This document shows positions 35,601 to 47,036 of a DNA stretch of 64,000 nt, piece after piece. This DNA comes from Epiperipatus broadwayi (Eukaryota; Onychophora; Udeonychophora; Euonychophora; Peripatidae), in assembly GCA_028023455.1 (NCBI GenBank), contig JAQFVV010012416.1, positions 8,125,967 to 8,189,966 on the forward strand, read 5' to 3'. Position 1 is the stretch's first letter. The number at the start of each line of letters is the position of its first letter. A program made the translations under genes and the position numbers. Under the pieces are notes generated by a model. The model ran no database searches and was not told the DNA's origin. It saw only the letters and a list, made by a program, of their open reading frames with translations.

Positions 35601-36625
35601 AAATATTTTTATTTGTTTTTTACACAGTCCAAAGGCACATTATTAGTTATGATGGTAGAGTCTATTCACTCCTATTCATCTTGATTATCTAAATGTTTGT
35701 ATTGATGGCATTTTACTTGTAATTCCATGTTGGATCACTTCCATCATCTGGTTTAATTGTAATATTTTTAAAAAAAATCAACCTTTATACTGGTCCAAAT
35801 ACATTCAGTTGTTTGTCATAAGACACATATTAGTAATATATACTAACCTGTATGTTAAAATATTAACTTGTGGGTAAGCATTTAGAAATTTAACAATTAA
35901 AATAGGTGATGAAAATAATCCATGTATAATTACAAATCTATTCTTTCTTTATTACCTTCATTATTTCTATGCACCATATACTTTTCTAATAAATAAGATC
36001 ATTTTAGTATATTTATATATAGTATGATAATTTGAACCTGGTAGTCTGCACTTAGAGCCAAAGTTTCATCCTAATATATTCAAACATCCACATGTTTGCC
36101 TTTATTTATTTTTCTTACATTCACCCATATGCACTCATAAAAGAAATGATATGCATGTGTCACACTTTTTATTTTTTGCCATTTTTTAACAATATAGTAA
36201 CCATGTGTTAGAATACCAATATAGCTTCATTAATATTATATATTATTCATAGTGATCATGTGACATCTTTTTTTTTCTTTTTTACACTTTATTTAATATA
36301 AATTTATTCAACAAATTTGACAAGAATATAAAGCAAAATTAGAAAAAATATAGAAAGAAATTTTAAATTTTTGCTGAGTGAACAATTTTTTTTAATCAAA
36401 GAAAAAAGTAATATAATTAAAGATAAAATTAAGTTAGTTAATGATGGAGAATAAATTTATAAGAACTGTATTTGAGATGAAGCCTAATATAGGAAATTGA
36501 ATTCAAACTAATGAAATATATAAAAATTTGAGAAAATATGAGTTGATGTTTGTAAAGTTATTTTTGATCAAAACATCAAAAAAATATCAAATAGTTTATT
36601 GGTCAGGAATTTATAAGAAGTCTGA
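35601..36625. other. AT-rich stretch, nothing recognised
   Basis: No frames or repeats that I can support. Confidence 0.5.
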
Positions 36626-36629
36626 GTAC

Positions 36630-36722
36630 CAGAAATGCTGGAGCAGAGTTGTGATCCATGGGTCTTGACCTTTGGAGCCTTGAATACTCTACAATGTTAC
36701 CACTGCACTAAACTGTAGATTA
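36630..36722 (-). mobile_element. Possible degenerate tRNA-derived SINE of a second type
   Basis: On minus, TAGTGCAGTGGTAAC resembles an A box and GTAGAGTATTCAAGGCTCC resembles the D-to-anticodon region of some SINEs. The B box would be the poorly matching CATGGATCACAACTC. It differs from the S1-S6 family. Confidence 0.3.
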
Positions 36723-36724
36723 TC

Positions 36725-37378
36725 AAAAAAGTTGTCAATATGTTTTTAACCAACATATTAAAATTTTATAAAAAAATCTCTGAATTCAGAAAAACTTAAG
36801 AATATTAGATCCAGAAATTTAATCTTATGTGCAGTTAGGATATTGTAGGGAAATATTAATTGTTTTGTACCAAAAATGATATAGAATCAATTATTTATAT
36901 TTATTGTTCAATATTTACTAAGGCTGTAACCTCAAGAATGTGCACATAAAAATGCGATAGTAGGGACCTCTACAGGTCTTAACCACAAGCTTACATTTTT
37001 GGAAGAAAAGAAGGAAAACTTAGAAAGATATTAAATAATTCAAGAAAAAATTATCTTTTTATTGGACTATGCATTAGAAACAATAATTAATAAATAAATA
37101 AAATAGCTTTATCGCTACGTGATCGGTCTATTATATGAATTTTATGTAGCTTATATTTTCTGCTGTTTATAGTAATAAAATTATAATTTAATATTTTAAG
37201 CTAAAATTATAAAATACGGTATAATTATCAATATGCAAATGAATGAGAATTAAATAAAGGGAGTACTATGAAGAATAATTGTCTATGCTGTAAGTAAAGA
37301 AAAAGGAAAAGTAATAAATTACTTTTACAAAACAAATGTATTATTAATTGAAAGCTTTATTTAACTAAATTTACATCA
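36725..37378. other. AT-rich stretch, nothing recognised
   Basis: No frame or repeat identified. Confidence 0.5.
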
Positions 37379-37405
37379 TATATATATATATGTGTGTGTG
37401 TGTGT
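37379..37405 (+). repeat. (TA)n(TG)n microsatellite
   Basis: Short compound dinucleotide run upstream of repeat family R37. Confidence 0.95.
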
Positions 37406-37416
37406 TATTAAAAACC

Positions 37417-37490
37417 AGTCAATATTTAGACAATCCCGATATCAGCAACAATTTTAACAATTTCAAACTGTTGTCAAGGCAAATTCCTTT
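37417..37490 (+). repeat. Dispersed repeat R37, copy 1
   Basis: The block with TTAGACAATCCCGATATCAG, then ACAATTTCAAACTGTTGTCA and AGGCAAATTCC, matches the minus strand at 59,640-59,715. In both places a dinucleotide array lies on the same (5') side. Confidence 0.75.
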
Positions 37491-37501
37491 TAACAATAAA
37501 G

Positions 37502-37505
<4 letters not shown>

Positions 37506-37555
<50 letters not shown>
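37506..37555 (+). repeat. (TA)n microsatellite
   Basis: About 25 TA units between R37 and RTE copy F. Chance frames on both strands through it are artefacts. Confidence 0.97.
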
Positions 37556-37557
<2 letters not shown>

Positions 37558-37614
37558 GCTGTATTGTATATCATATATAATATATATTATATTTATATAT
37601 AATATAAATATGAA

Positions 37615-38020
37615 AAAACTTGAACACTTAAAAGAAGAGCATTGCAGAGACTTCAGACCACTCAAAGAAATATCAAGAGATGCATGTTAGGAGTAACAAC
37701 AAAAGATCAAAAACGCATATGAATAAGAGAACAAACATGTATTACTGACATTATTGGAAGAATGAAAAGACTAAAATGAAGTTGGGCTGATCATAAAGCA
37801 AGCTATGATAATAGATGATAATTGAAATCTTAAACTGCATTCCAAGAGATTGTAAAAGATCCAGAAAGAGACCACATGTGAGATGGATGGATGAAATAAG
37901 AAAGTGTGCAGGAATGATATGGAGAAGAGAGACTAGAGATTTGAAAAAATGGAATGAACTTGGAGAGATTTACATCCTGCAGGGGATTGATAATGGTTTA
38001 CTATGATGATGATGATGATA
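37615..38020 (+). mobile_element. RTE-type LINE copy F, 3'-end fragment, plus strand
   Basis: It begins in the C-terminal domain (ACACTTAAAAGAAGAGC, the LNRRAIQRL region) and ends in a (GAT)5 tail at about 38,020. The frame 37,815-38,006 (63 codons) reads IEILNCIPRDCKRSRKRPHV and then RWMDEIRKCAGMIWRRE, very close to copy G, so it is a relatively young, 5'-truncated copy. Confidence 0.92.
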
Positions 38021-38026
38021 TAATAT

Positions 38027-38275
38027 TGTAAAAGGAACTATTCTTCACACATATATCAAAATTTATGCATTATTTCATCAATAATTGTTTAAAACCATGA
38101 GTAGTCCACTTATGAATAAAGCTTATTTTTTAAATTAACCAACAGGCAATAATTGTTGGTGTATTTAAAGAATAATCTAACCATAAGTGGATCACTCATG
38201 GTTTAAAAACAATTATTGATAGAAGAATGCATGGAAAGTTTAACACATGTTAAAAATAATTTTCTCCACAATATT
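38027..38275. repeat. Palindromic element P38, arms about 120 bp
   Basis: The left arm starts AATATTGTAAAAGGAACTAT and the right arm ends TTTCTCCACAATATT; both hold ATCAATAATTGTTTaAAACC / GGTTTAAAAACAATTATTGAT. The centre is at about 38,150 (CAATAATTG). No coding frame. Confidence 0.8.
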
Positions 38276-38283
38276 TTTTTGCT

Positions 38284-38450
38284 CATAATAAGTTCAAACC
38301 CAAATTTAGGCATGACCAATAATTACTGGTTTACCTAAAGAATAAGCTTTAACCATAGATGGACCATTTACATTTTTAAAACAATTGTTGATAGGAGAGT
38401 GCTTGTCAATTTTAGCACATGTGTGAAGAATAGGCTCTTCCATAATATTT
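38284..38450. repeat. Second, truncated copy of P38 in tandem
   Basis: It starts within the left arm (about 38,284) and then repeats the whole right arm: AATAATTACTGG, CTAAAGAATAAG, ACCATAGATGGACC, AAACAATTGTTGATAGGAGA, CATAATATT. It is more diverged than the first copy's two arms are from each other in places. Confidence 0.7.
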
Positions 38451-39445
38451 GAGATATATAAATCACTATATTATTAATTATTATATATTAGCAATCCTCA
38501 AAATGTTAATGTTAGAAAGCCCTGCATGAAAAAAAATTATTACTACTTTGTATCTTTGATTTCTAAATAATAAATATATTTAAAAAATAATATAGTTATT
38601 TTATTTTAAGTGCAAAGTTTTAAGACTCTAGCACATTAAACCTTTTAAAAAAGATCTATCTATATATAATTAGTTTACCTTTATAAAAACTAATTTGGAG
38701 TGTGCAAGTATAAAAATGATCTGGAATAGAGGGGTATGTATATTATAAAAATAAACTGTAATATGAAATAGAATGTGTAAAGGAATATCTAATACCAAAT
38801 ATAAAGTATTTATGACATAGAAAAAGTGCAAAATATTTAAAAATGCTTATTGTTATTACTATTATGATAATTTGTTTTGATTGAGAGAGAAATGAAGTTT
38901 TAATTGCGTCTTTGGGATATGAAATTCTGTGTAACCATTAACTAAAAATATATACTGTTTCAATTTTAAAATTACATGTGTAATATAAATAGATTTCTAA
39001 TGTATAAAATGTTAATTATCTACAATTAAATTAAATTTATTCTCTTAGTATATTAATAAGTAGAAATGGATTTGAAATTATTCAAATACAATGGGGTTAT
39101 AACCCTGCCTCTATTACTTGGAACTAAATTTATAACTTTATTCTAAAATAAAAATCTTGTCATGAAGTTATGACAACATTTTTATTGTTCCAGGGCTCTG
39201 TTTTAATATTTATATTTTGAATTTTTAAACAAATATAATTAATCAAAATTAATATGACTAAATAGTTTCATTTATTTATTTCAAGTAAAAACTATCTTAT
39301 TTTATATATAAAAATATATATGACAATCTATTTTATTTAAAGAACTTATCAAATATAGATAGCTTGAACAAAAAAATTATAATCTATTTATTTTATCTTT
39401 AATATCTTTCTTATTTTATTACAATATAATTATATCTATATAAAT
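38451..39445. other. AT-rich stretch, nothing recognised
   Basis: No frame or repeat identified. Confidence 0.5.
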
Positions 39446-39449
39446 TACA

Positions 39450-40160
39450 TCACGACAGTCCTTATGCTAAACAAACCAATAGAAAATCAGTAACATGTTG
39501 TCATGGCAACACTACAATTACCCAGTAAGTGGAAATCTGTTTACTACCATTGTCTAAGATTTTTAAATAAACTATAAATGAAAATAATGACTGAAACAGA
39601 TTGAAATTAAATTTGCATAAATGTTTAAATAAACTTTATTACAATGGAGTAAAGATAAACTATTTGTAAGTAGATTAATAAACAATCATTTTTATAAACT
39701 TTCAAACAAACTAATATACAATATTTTTAATATAATAAATCATCAGTTCCCGGTTTATTATAAGTAAATTATACCATCACAGCCTCATGCTTAAACAAAC
39801 CAATAAAATATCATTAATCTGATGTCAATGCAATACTATAATTCTATTGATTGATTTAAGCACGAAAGCTGAGATCATTTAATTTATGCATGATAACCAG
39901 TTATCTGTTGGCAATTACAGTTTATTATAGTTAAAGTATTGTATATTAGTTTGTTTGAAAGGTTGTAGGAATCACTGTTTTTATTCTACCTTTAAGCAGT
40001 TTATCTTTGTCTATTTTAATTAAAATAAATTTAACTTTATTCTGTTTTACTATCTATTTAAAGAAAACAAAAGAAATATGTGGAATGTCATTTACTATCT
40101 AATTGTAATGTTGCTTTGACAACACATTTCTAATATTTTATTGACTTATTTAAATGTAAG
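39450..40160. repeat. Long imperfect palindrome P39, about 700 bp, centre near 39,830
   Basis: Nested pairs have nearly the same centre: CTTTCAAACAAACTAATATA (39,694) with TATATTAGTTTGTTTGAAAG (to 39,961); GTAAAGATAAACTATTTG (39,647) with CAGTTTATCTTTG (about 39,998); TGCTTAAACAAACCAAT (39,788) with ATTGATTGATTTAAGCA (to 39,863). A motif with TGTTGTCATGGCAACACTAC occurs in the left outer arm (39,496), again at the centre in the same direction (39,820, TGATGTCAATGCAATACTAT), and inverted in the right outer arm (about 40,105). Confidence 0.75.
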
Positions 40161-40550
40161 GGCTATGATAATAACCAAATGAATACACTTATGATTTAAT
40201 ATATATATCTAAATCCATGATGGAAGATTTGAATTCAGGATTAGGAAAAATTTAGAAATGTTTCCAGATTCTAAGCAGAATTTAGAATTTTCTTTTAGAT
40301 TGCTAGTTTGCAACTAGTCATTATACTAGTGAAAAATAAATGTGTATTTAATTATTTTATCCAAGAAATATCCTGTTAGTAAAGCACAAAGTTATGATAA
40401 AACAGAAATTGTTAAAACACATAAGACTGAAAGAAGATAGAGATGTCACTGATGGCACTAAAAATGACAATAGAGGAATATTTGAAATATGAAACTGGAT
40501 ATATTTTATATACTTGGAGTCTAGATGTAATATAGAGGATTTGAACACAG
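40161..40550. other. AT-rich stretch, nothing recognised
   Basis: The minus frame 40,357-40,554 has no recognisable content. Confidence 0.5.
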
Positions 40551-40555
40551 ACATT

Positions 40556-40792
40556 TACTCTCCCTTCAGCCATCCACTCTATCTCATACAACTAATACAC
40601 ATGACCCTCTATCTCATACAACTGATACACATGACTTCAATCATGTGAAAAAGATAAATGATCTCCACTGTATGTATTTCATGCTGAACCAGCACTCATC
40701 AGTTAGACCAGCATGAAATATGTATATTGGAGATATGTGGTCATGTGTATTGGTTATATGAGATAGAGTGAATGGATGAAGGAAGCTTGAAA
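40556..40792. repeat. Hairpin element H40, arms about 105 bp
   Basis: The left arm has CATCCACTCTATCTCATAC, ACACATGAC and TATTTCATGCTG. The right arm has the reverse complements CAGCATGAAATATGTATATT, GTCATGTGTATTGG and TATGAGATAGAGTGAATGGA. The left arm contains a 29-bp internal tandem duplication (CTATCTCATACAACT...CACATGAC twice, 40,577-40,634). Half-copies are at 46,085-46,230 and 46,543-46,690, and a fragment is at 6,738-6,780. Confidence 0.82.
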
Positions 40793-40809
40793 GTTTGCAT
40801 TCAAATCAC

Positions 40810-40812
<3 letters not shown>

Positions 40813-40886
<74 letters not shown>
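40813..40886 (+). repeat. (TA)n microsatellite
   Basis: About 36 units immediately right of H40. Confidence 0.98.
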
Positions 40887-40889
<3 letters not shown>

Positions 40890-41130
40890 CACAAAGATTT
40901 CATGGTTTGCATCTGTGTATAATTTTGATTATTAATATATCGATATATCAGCTTGATATGTCATTGTCTTCCAATGTAAGATCAGAAAAGTCATCCAGAT
41001 ACTAAGAAAACCAAATGATATCAGCAAATATGAGAGACATGCAAACTTCTTCCTATTTGAAAGAATTTTTTATAAACATATTACTCCGAAGATTTACTGA
41101 TTTCTATTTTAATTTTTAATTTTATATACT

Positions 41131-41157
41131 TGGGTTTTTTTTTTTGGGGGGGGGGGG
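41131..41157 (+). repeat. T11-G12 homopolymer pair
   Basis: TGGG, then eleven T, then twelve G: the longest G run in the window. Confidence 0.95.
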
Positions 41158-41582
41158 TTCTATTGGTGAAACTTTCACATTGTTGTAAACCAGTGCTTAC
41201 AGTGCCTCTACAACTATCTTTTAATATTCTATTCATTATCCAGATGATGGCTTGTGTGATCAAGCTGAAAGTCAGTATATTTATAATCATATACTAATAA
41301 CCCCACAATATATATATATATATATTAAAGCAATGGATCTGAAGTACGATCCATTCTTCACAGCCTCCTATAAATTTAGTTAGTATTGTAGGCCTGAACT
41401 AAGTTTATAGTCCAATATCAGCAGGGTTTTGCATTAAAGCTAAAATTAATTATGCTTATTAAATTTGTATTATATTTAAATATTTCGTGTTAAATAAATT
41501 CCATTCAAAGATTAAATTTCTGTTAATAAAAATTGCTTGTAAAACCTATTAGTCAAACATATATATACATCAAACGTATATA

Positions 41583-41584
<2 letters not shown>

Positions 41585-41632
<48 letters not shown>
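41585..41632 (+). repeat. (TA)n microsatellite
   Basis: About 23 TA units. A shorter array lies at about 41,310-41,326. Confidence 0.97.
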
Positions 41633-41635
<3 letters not shown>

Positions 41636-42650
41636 TTAATGCAAAATTCTGCTGAAATAAAATGCTTATTTTAAAAATGCTTATTTTACTATAAAAAAAT
41701 AAGAATATATTTTTTGTTAAAATCTTGTTAAAATATGGCGTATGATTTTTATTTTGAGATAAGCCCACAAACATTTTCTAAAAGAATGTATGTTTCTAAT
41801 TAGTGAGCCCATTCAAGTCAAATTAAACATGGCTTTCTCTTTCTTTTTTAATTAATAAAATGCAAACTTTAAAGAAAGAAATTTAGAAAAAAAAGTAAAA
41901 GTTATGTTACCTTGAAACAAAGGAGTAAAGGGTGGGTTTATCAAGATCTAAAATCATACAAACAATAGAGGGTAGCTTACAAAAAAGTGTATAAATAGAA
42001 GTGAAAACAAAAGACGTGGTTAATCAGAGTTTTCTTGTGGGCATTCAGATTTCTCTTTGGAGAACTCTTGCAGATTTTGCTTTTGCTTGTTAAGATTTTA
42101 TTCCAAAAAGTTAGACAACTGTCGTCTTCAAAATCATGGAGAAGTTTGAACATGCTCAAGCTAAAAGTCATACGAATTTGATGGATTCTACTATGCTTGG
42201 CTAGGCAAATAAATAGCTTTGCCTATCGCTGAGGTTCCTAAATACCATCCAAAATGCCATAGTATCCACCTAATAGTGATCTGAACTCTGTGCCATGTCT
42301 GTAGGACTTTTCATGAAACCATGCTACATATTTCCATTTTCATTGTCCGGACAAATACCTATCGACGGTTGGATCAAGCCACAACACCGCCGAACAGGAG
42401 CAAGGAACCAGGACGGTAATCATATCTCTCCTCCATTGAACTATTTACTTTCTACCCTTTTTTGTTCATACCTTTTTTTTTAATTGCTTCATTGAATTGT
42501 ATTTATGAAATGTTGTATTTAATTATATTTGTTATGTAACCATTTTTATTAGACTAGTCTTAGATATATATATTGCGTGATCATCTATATATATATTTAA
42601 CCCTTTTTCCTTCGCTATTCTTCATTACTAACATATATATATATATATAT
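41633..42650. other. Non-coding stretch, partly GC-raised
   Basis: 41,633-42,180 is ordinary AT-rich DNA. 42,180-42,430 is richer in G+C (CCACAACACCGCCGAACAGG at about 42,378) and may be old LTR or internal retroelement sequence belonging with the LTR to the right. The plus frame 42,295-42,483 shows nothing known. Confidence 0.4.
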
Positions 42651-43448
42651 TGTAGTCCATTGCGGTTAAGTTTAAAAGTTAATTTTTTCCTTTAAAATCT
42701 CTTTCAAATTTTATTTATGTTTCTAAATTCCATACCAGTAAGTTTCCTTTGTTTGCCAACTTGATCTCCTCCATAATGCCTCTTTTGTCTTCCAATAGCT
42801 TCTTACGTATATATGATTTAGCTATATACATTTTAAATAATTTTTAAACTGTCTGTTTTTAGCGCAAAGCAATTAGAAAATGCTTTGCGAAAGATTTTTA
42901 CTATTGTACTTTATCGAGGAGATTCAAGTTGCCAATTTTATTAAAATTGGGAAGAAAAGACTTAGACCGCAAAAATATTATATCGTTTAATCTGTTTTTA
43001 GTGTCTAATTAGTTTTTCATTAATTTAGGGGAATAGCTGAGGCCATTAAAAACATTCTTAATATTTTAAAGTCATTAATTAAACATATTATTTAACTATC
43101 AAAAGCTTGAGTTTCCTAATTTTATTATAATGCTTTATTTTACTTTTCCAATGATCCAGGCACACAAAACACATGTTTCTTAGTACTTTTATTGCACATT
43201 TAACTATTTAGCTCCATAGGTGTTCCCGTCCATGTCTCTACCTCTGTTGCTAAGCTTTGTGGCCGGTGAGAAAATAATTTATGTGTGTCTCAGATAACGT
43301 TGTTTGTTCATAATTAGCCTTGAGAATAGGCAAATAGGGAAGAGGTCATAGTATTCTTGATTTAATATCTCGCATATGGATAGCCTCGAGGTACTTTCGC
43401 CTAGTATTCAAACTGGGTTAAACCAACATACATCATCTGACTGTCACA
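42651..43448 (-). mobile_element. Probable solo LTR, about 0.8 kb, same lineage as the Gypsy LTRs
   Basis: On minus it starts TGTGACAGTCAGATG and ends CAATGGACTACA, giving TGT...ACA ends. ATAT lies directly outside each end (42,647-42,650 and 43,449-43,452). Its first ten bases parallel the Gypsy LTR (TGTGCCAGTC) and the 28-31 kb LTR (TGTAACGGTC). The interior includes a small hairpin (GCGCAAAGCA / TGCTTTGCG at 42,861-42,890). The left end is the less certain one. Confidence 0.42.
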
Positions 43449-43452
43449 ATAT

Positions 43453-43846
43453 ATATATATGGAAGTAATCACATTCCATGAGTCATTAATATATAATAGT
43501 TATACATCAATAAATATTAATAAATTATACAATAATCTATTCTTTAAGTTTTTATAAAAAGTGTTAAAAATAAGATAAATTCTTTGTCCTACAACATATA
43601 AATATAATTTCAAAGCAATTTAAACTACATTTAAAATCTGGCAATTATACAAATTTGATACTCACTTTCCAACAATGGCATTACCTATTCATTTAAATGC
43701 ATCAAAACTAAAAGAAAAGGTGGCTTATTTTTTTATCATTTATTGATGTTTGATATATTATATATTAATGGATAATAGAATTTGTTTACTTCAATTTATA
43801 TATACATTGGGCTATACATATTTATTATTTATGTATAATTTCGAAA
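43453..43846. other. AT-rich spacer
   Basis: Nothing recognised. Confidence 0.5.
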
Positions 43847-43865
43847 CAAAACTAAAATTCTTGTC

Positions 43866-43950
43866 AAGCGTTGGTGGCCGAGTGGTCAGCACAGCCGCCT
43901 TACAAGCAGTTGTCCCAGATTTGCGGGTTGTTTTGACACATGAAAAAAAA
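43866..43950 (+). mobile_element. tRNA-derived SINE copy S5 with perfect target-site duplication
   Basis: AAGCGTTGGTGGCCGAGTGG (A box) is followed by a weakened B-box region (GATTTGCGGGTTG), then TTTTGACACATG and poly(A). The 18-bp direct repeat AAAACTAAAATTCTTGTC is at 43,848-43,865 and 43,951-43,968. The unit lacks part of the B-box half compared with S3, yet was inserted, so the deletion probably postdates or accompanied insertion. Confidence 0.88.
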
Positions 43951-44463
43951 AAAACTAAAATTCTTGTCTCTTTATTAAAGTATGACTAGTCCTATGGGAT
44001 CCAAATTCTATTTGATCTTGAATTTTTATATTGGACTACAGGAAAAGACTCTATTTGATCTTGTTTGTTTTTAATCTAATCGCGTTTTACTATCTTTTAA
44101 GCAGACATTTATAAAGATTTAATTAATTAATTACCTTTTTTGTAGAATAAAGAAAATTAAAATTGATTTAAGCTATTTTAATTTTTTTTAAAATAATTTT
44201 AGAATATAATTGAAAGTATTTTTTTTTTTAAAAAAAAAGAAAAACAATTTTAAAATGAAATTAAACGTAATATAAGTATTTACGACAACAATTAAAAGAA
44301 GCATAATTAAAAATAATATATATAATAATGTACGCTGGATATTTTAATTGTATAATAAGACTTTAAAATTTATGAAGTAGGCTAATCAGTGAGATGATAG
44401 AATAAAATGGATTTAGTGGAGAGCAAAAAAACGGCAAGTACTCGACATAGTGCTTCTTAAAAG

Positions 44464-44560
44464 GTCTTGCATTGGTGGTCGAGAGGTCAGCGCGACTGCA
44501 TTGCACTTGAAGGCAGTTGCTCGGGTTACGGCCGATGCTATGACACTTAAAAAAAAAAAA
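44464..44560 (+). mobile_element. tRNA-derived SINE copy S6
   Basis: A box TGGTGGTCGAGAGGTCAGCG, a degenerate B-box region CTCGGGTTACGGCC, GATGCTATGACAC and a 13-A tail. No clear target-site duplication was found. Confidence 0.78.
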
Positions 44561-46080
44561 AGTTATTTAAACTGGCTTGGAGTTTTTTTCCTATCTCTCT
44601 TTTTTCACTTTTACACGCGCGTGCACACCCAAACAGTAACTAAGTGAAAAATAATTTTATTTCTTTAATTATAGGGCAGAGAAAACGATTAACTTTTGTT
44701 AAAATAATAGAGGGATTTCATTTTAGCCTCTCTTAAAAGTAATTTTAAATATTCTTGTTTTAAAAATATCTATGCCTGTCAGAAATTATAAAAATAAAAA
44801 ATTGATCTCGTGCTGAAAAATCAGTTCCAGAAATAAAAATAAAAAAAAAGATGTATTATATAAAATATTTATTGTAATGTTTGATCTGAAAATGATTACT
44901 CAAGAAAACTGCGTTTTAATTATCCTCTTCTCAATAAATAACTATTTCACCTAAACCTTTCTAAAAAGCTGTATAACAATAAAAGCTGCACGACTATTTA
45001 AAGGCATATTGTAATTTCAAATATTACTGGGGGGAAATGAATTCGTCCTAAAAGATCAATAATTTATTAGCGATCTAATATTTATATACAATAAAAACTC
45101 TTGTCCAAAGGAATAGACATTAGCAGCTAGCAACAGCAGATGGAATTTTGTACTTTTTTTTTCTTCTTGGGAGAAAAGCTGCCTTTGCTGAAAAGATGAA
45201 GTGACATTCAGAATATCCGAGAGACAAATTATTCAAATTGAGATTTCTTTTTATTAATCATCTAATACAAAAGTGAACTAGTTTTGAATGCTATGAATTG
45301 TTAAAATATATAAAAGCCACTTCGGTAATCTAAGAGAACTGTACGGTTGAGTTTGTGATAGCAATGAAAAAATTTCAGAAATATTTCTTGAGTATTGATT
45401 GGCTGTAAGTTATAACTAATGGTGATGTATTTGTATGGTAAATTGCTTTGAAGGTTAGGTGATATTTAAGCATTTTTGTGGCAGATGCTCAAAACTTGAA
45501 TTTACCGATTTAACACTAAGCCATACCACATTAGACAATGTGGAGTGTAGATATCTTTCATTGGTAAACCATTTTTATAAAACTGATAATTTTGCTGTAG
45601 CCACTCTAAGTAAGTACTTGTAATTAACGTGGCTTAGTAAATTGTAGAATTTTTCTAAATTTATGGTCTAAATATTATAGTCTTTTATGGCTTCTCTTAA
45701 TTAGTTCTTTAATTGCATATCAATTTGTTATAAGTAATATTGATTTTCTGTACAATCTAAATAATTTCTATGTTTAACATATAAAATATTTTATTTGTAC
45801 ATAGAATTAATTTTTAACTTAAAAATAGTTTATTTAAATGTAATAAACATTAACGTTGTCATTGAGAAATAATGGTTATGATGCAATATTTTTCCAAATG
45901 GATAATTTAGTTATAATTCGAAATGAAATATTTTCTTTTCTTTCTGTTTTTTTATTCTGTTGTAAAATAAATAAAGACTTAAAAACACTATTGTCAATAA
46001 TATTTTGTCGAATATAGTTATAAACGCTTTCTTTTAAGTTTTATTTTTCTTCAAGTGCTTCTATATACATTCTTGCGTTT
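44561..46080. other. AT-rich stretch, nothing recognised
   Basis: No frame or repeat family identified. Confidence 0.5.
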
Positions 46081-46084
46081 TATT

Positions 46085-46230
46085 TTTATAATCTGGATCA
46101 ACTGATGATTTCTGATTTAGCATGAAATAGTATATTGGTGATTATTTATCTTTTCGACATATATGTGTTCAAGTGTATCAATATTATGAGATAGAGTGGA
46201 GAGTGATGGGTCGCATGAAAGTTTATATAT
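46085..46230 (+). repeat. H40-family half copy 1
   Basis: AGCATGAAATAGTATATTGG, then TATGAGATAGAGTGGAGAG and CATGAAAGTTT match the right arm of H40 in the same orientation. Confidence 0.72.
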
Positions 46231-46542
46231 TACATATATTGATACAGGTGTATAATAAGCCTGTATTTCAGTTATTACATACTAGACATGTCCTCCCATC
46301 CCTAGTATATGTATTAAATGGATTATGTCTTGGAAATGAGAAGTCAGATTGACTTTAGGTCAACATGTGATGAGAATCTCAGCCTCGGGGTGGCCTTTGA
46401 GCGTTCCATCATCAGATTTTCAATTGGATAGATGGTTGAAGAGTTGGAGTATGGAAAGGATTGAAGCTTGCCCATTAAAGTATGAAGATTGGCTATCTTA
46501 ATATATATCCGAGCACTTATTGAATATATGTGTAGAGATGAT

Positions 46543-46690
46543 AATCTGGACCAACTGATAATTGCTGGCTTAGCATGAAATATGTGTATTGGTGATTATT
46601 TATCTTTCAACATATATCTGTTCAAGTATATCAGTGTTATGAGATAGAATGGAGAGTGGTGGGTCGTGTGCAGGTCTGTGCTCATATACA
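46543..46690 (+). repeat. H40-family half copy 2
   Basis: About 458 bases downstream of half copy 1 and closer to it than to H40 (both carry GGTGATTATTTATCTTT and GAGAGTG(A/G)TGGGTCG). The unrelated, GC-raised stretch 46,235-46,540 lies between the two. Confidence 0.75.
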
Positions 46691-46854
46691 ATATATATTA
46701 TATCATTTATCTTGGTTAATTATGTTCATTTTTATTACATATATATATATATATAATAACAGTGGGGTGTGGAAGATCAAAGGAGTCTTACCGTATCTGC
46801 ACTACAGGGCGCCACTAGGTTACTTAACCTAGAAAATTTATAGAATAGGCAGAT

Positions 46855-47036
46855 ATGCACTGTTAAAGATCCAATTTTTACATAGATATTTTACCACAGC
46901 CATCAACTCTTGCCACTAGCTCATGGAGTAGCAGAGGTTTAAAACATGCACTGTTAAAGATCCAATTTTTACATAGATATTTTACCACAGCCATCAACTC
47001 TTGCCACTAGCTCATGGAGTAGCAGAGGTTTAAAAC
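46855..47036 (+). repeat. Perfect tandem duplication, 91-bp unit
   Basis: The 91 bases starting ATGCACTGTTAAAGATCC at 46,855 recur from 46,946 with no difference that I can find. Confidence 0.95.

Noticed and set aside
37390-37665. Frames rich in Ile-Tyr at 37.4-37.7, 40.8-41.0 and 41.55-41.77 kb
   Set aside because: Translations of (TA)n arrays.
43750-44647. Plus frames 43,750-43,989 and 44,450-44,647 as genes
   Set aside because: They run through SINEs S5 and S6; the reading frame content is tRNA-like sequence and poly(A).
46085-46690. A CRISPR-like array of H40 half copies
   Set aside because: Only two units, 458 bp apart, in an animal-type genome; they match a hairpin element family.
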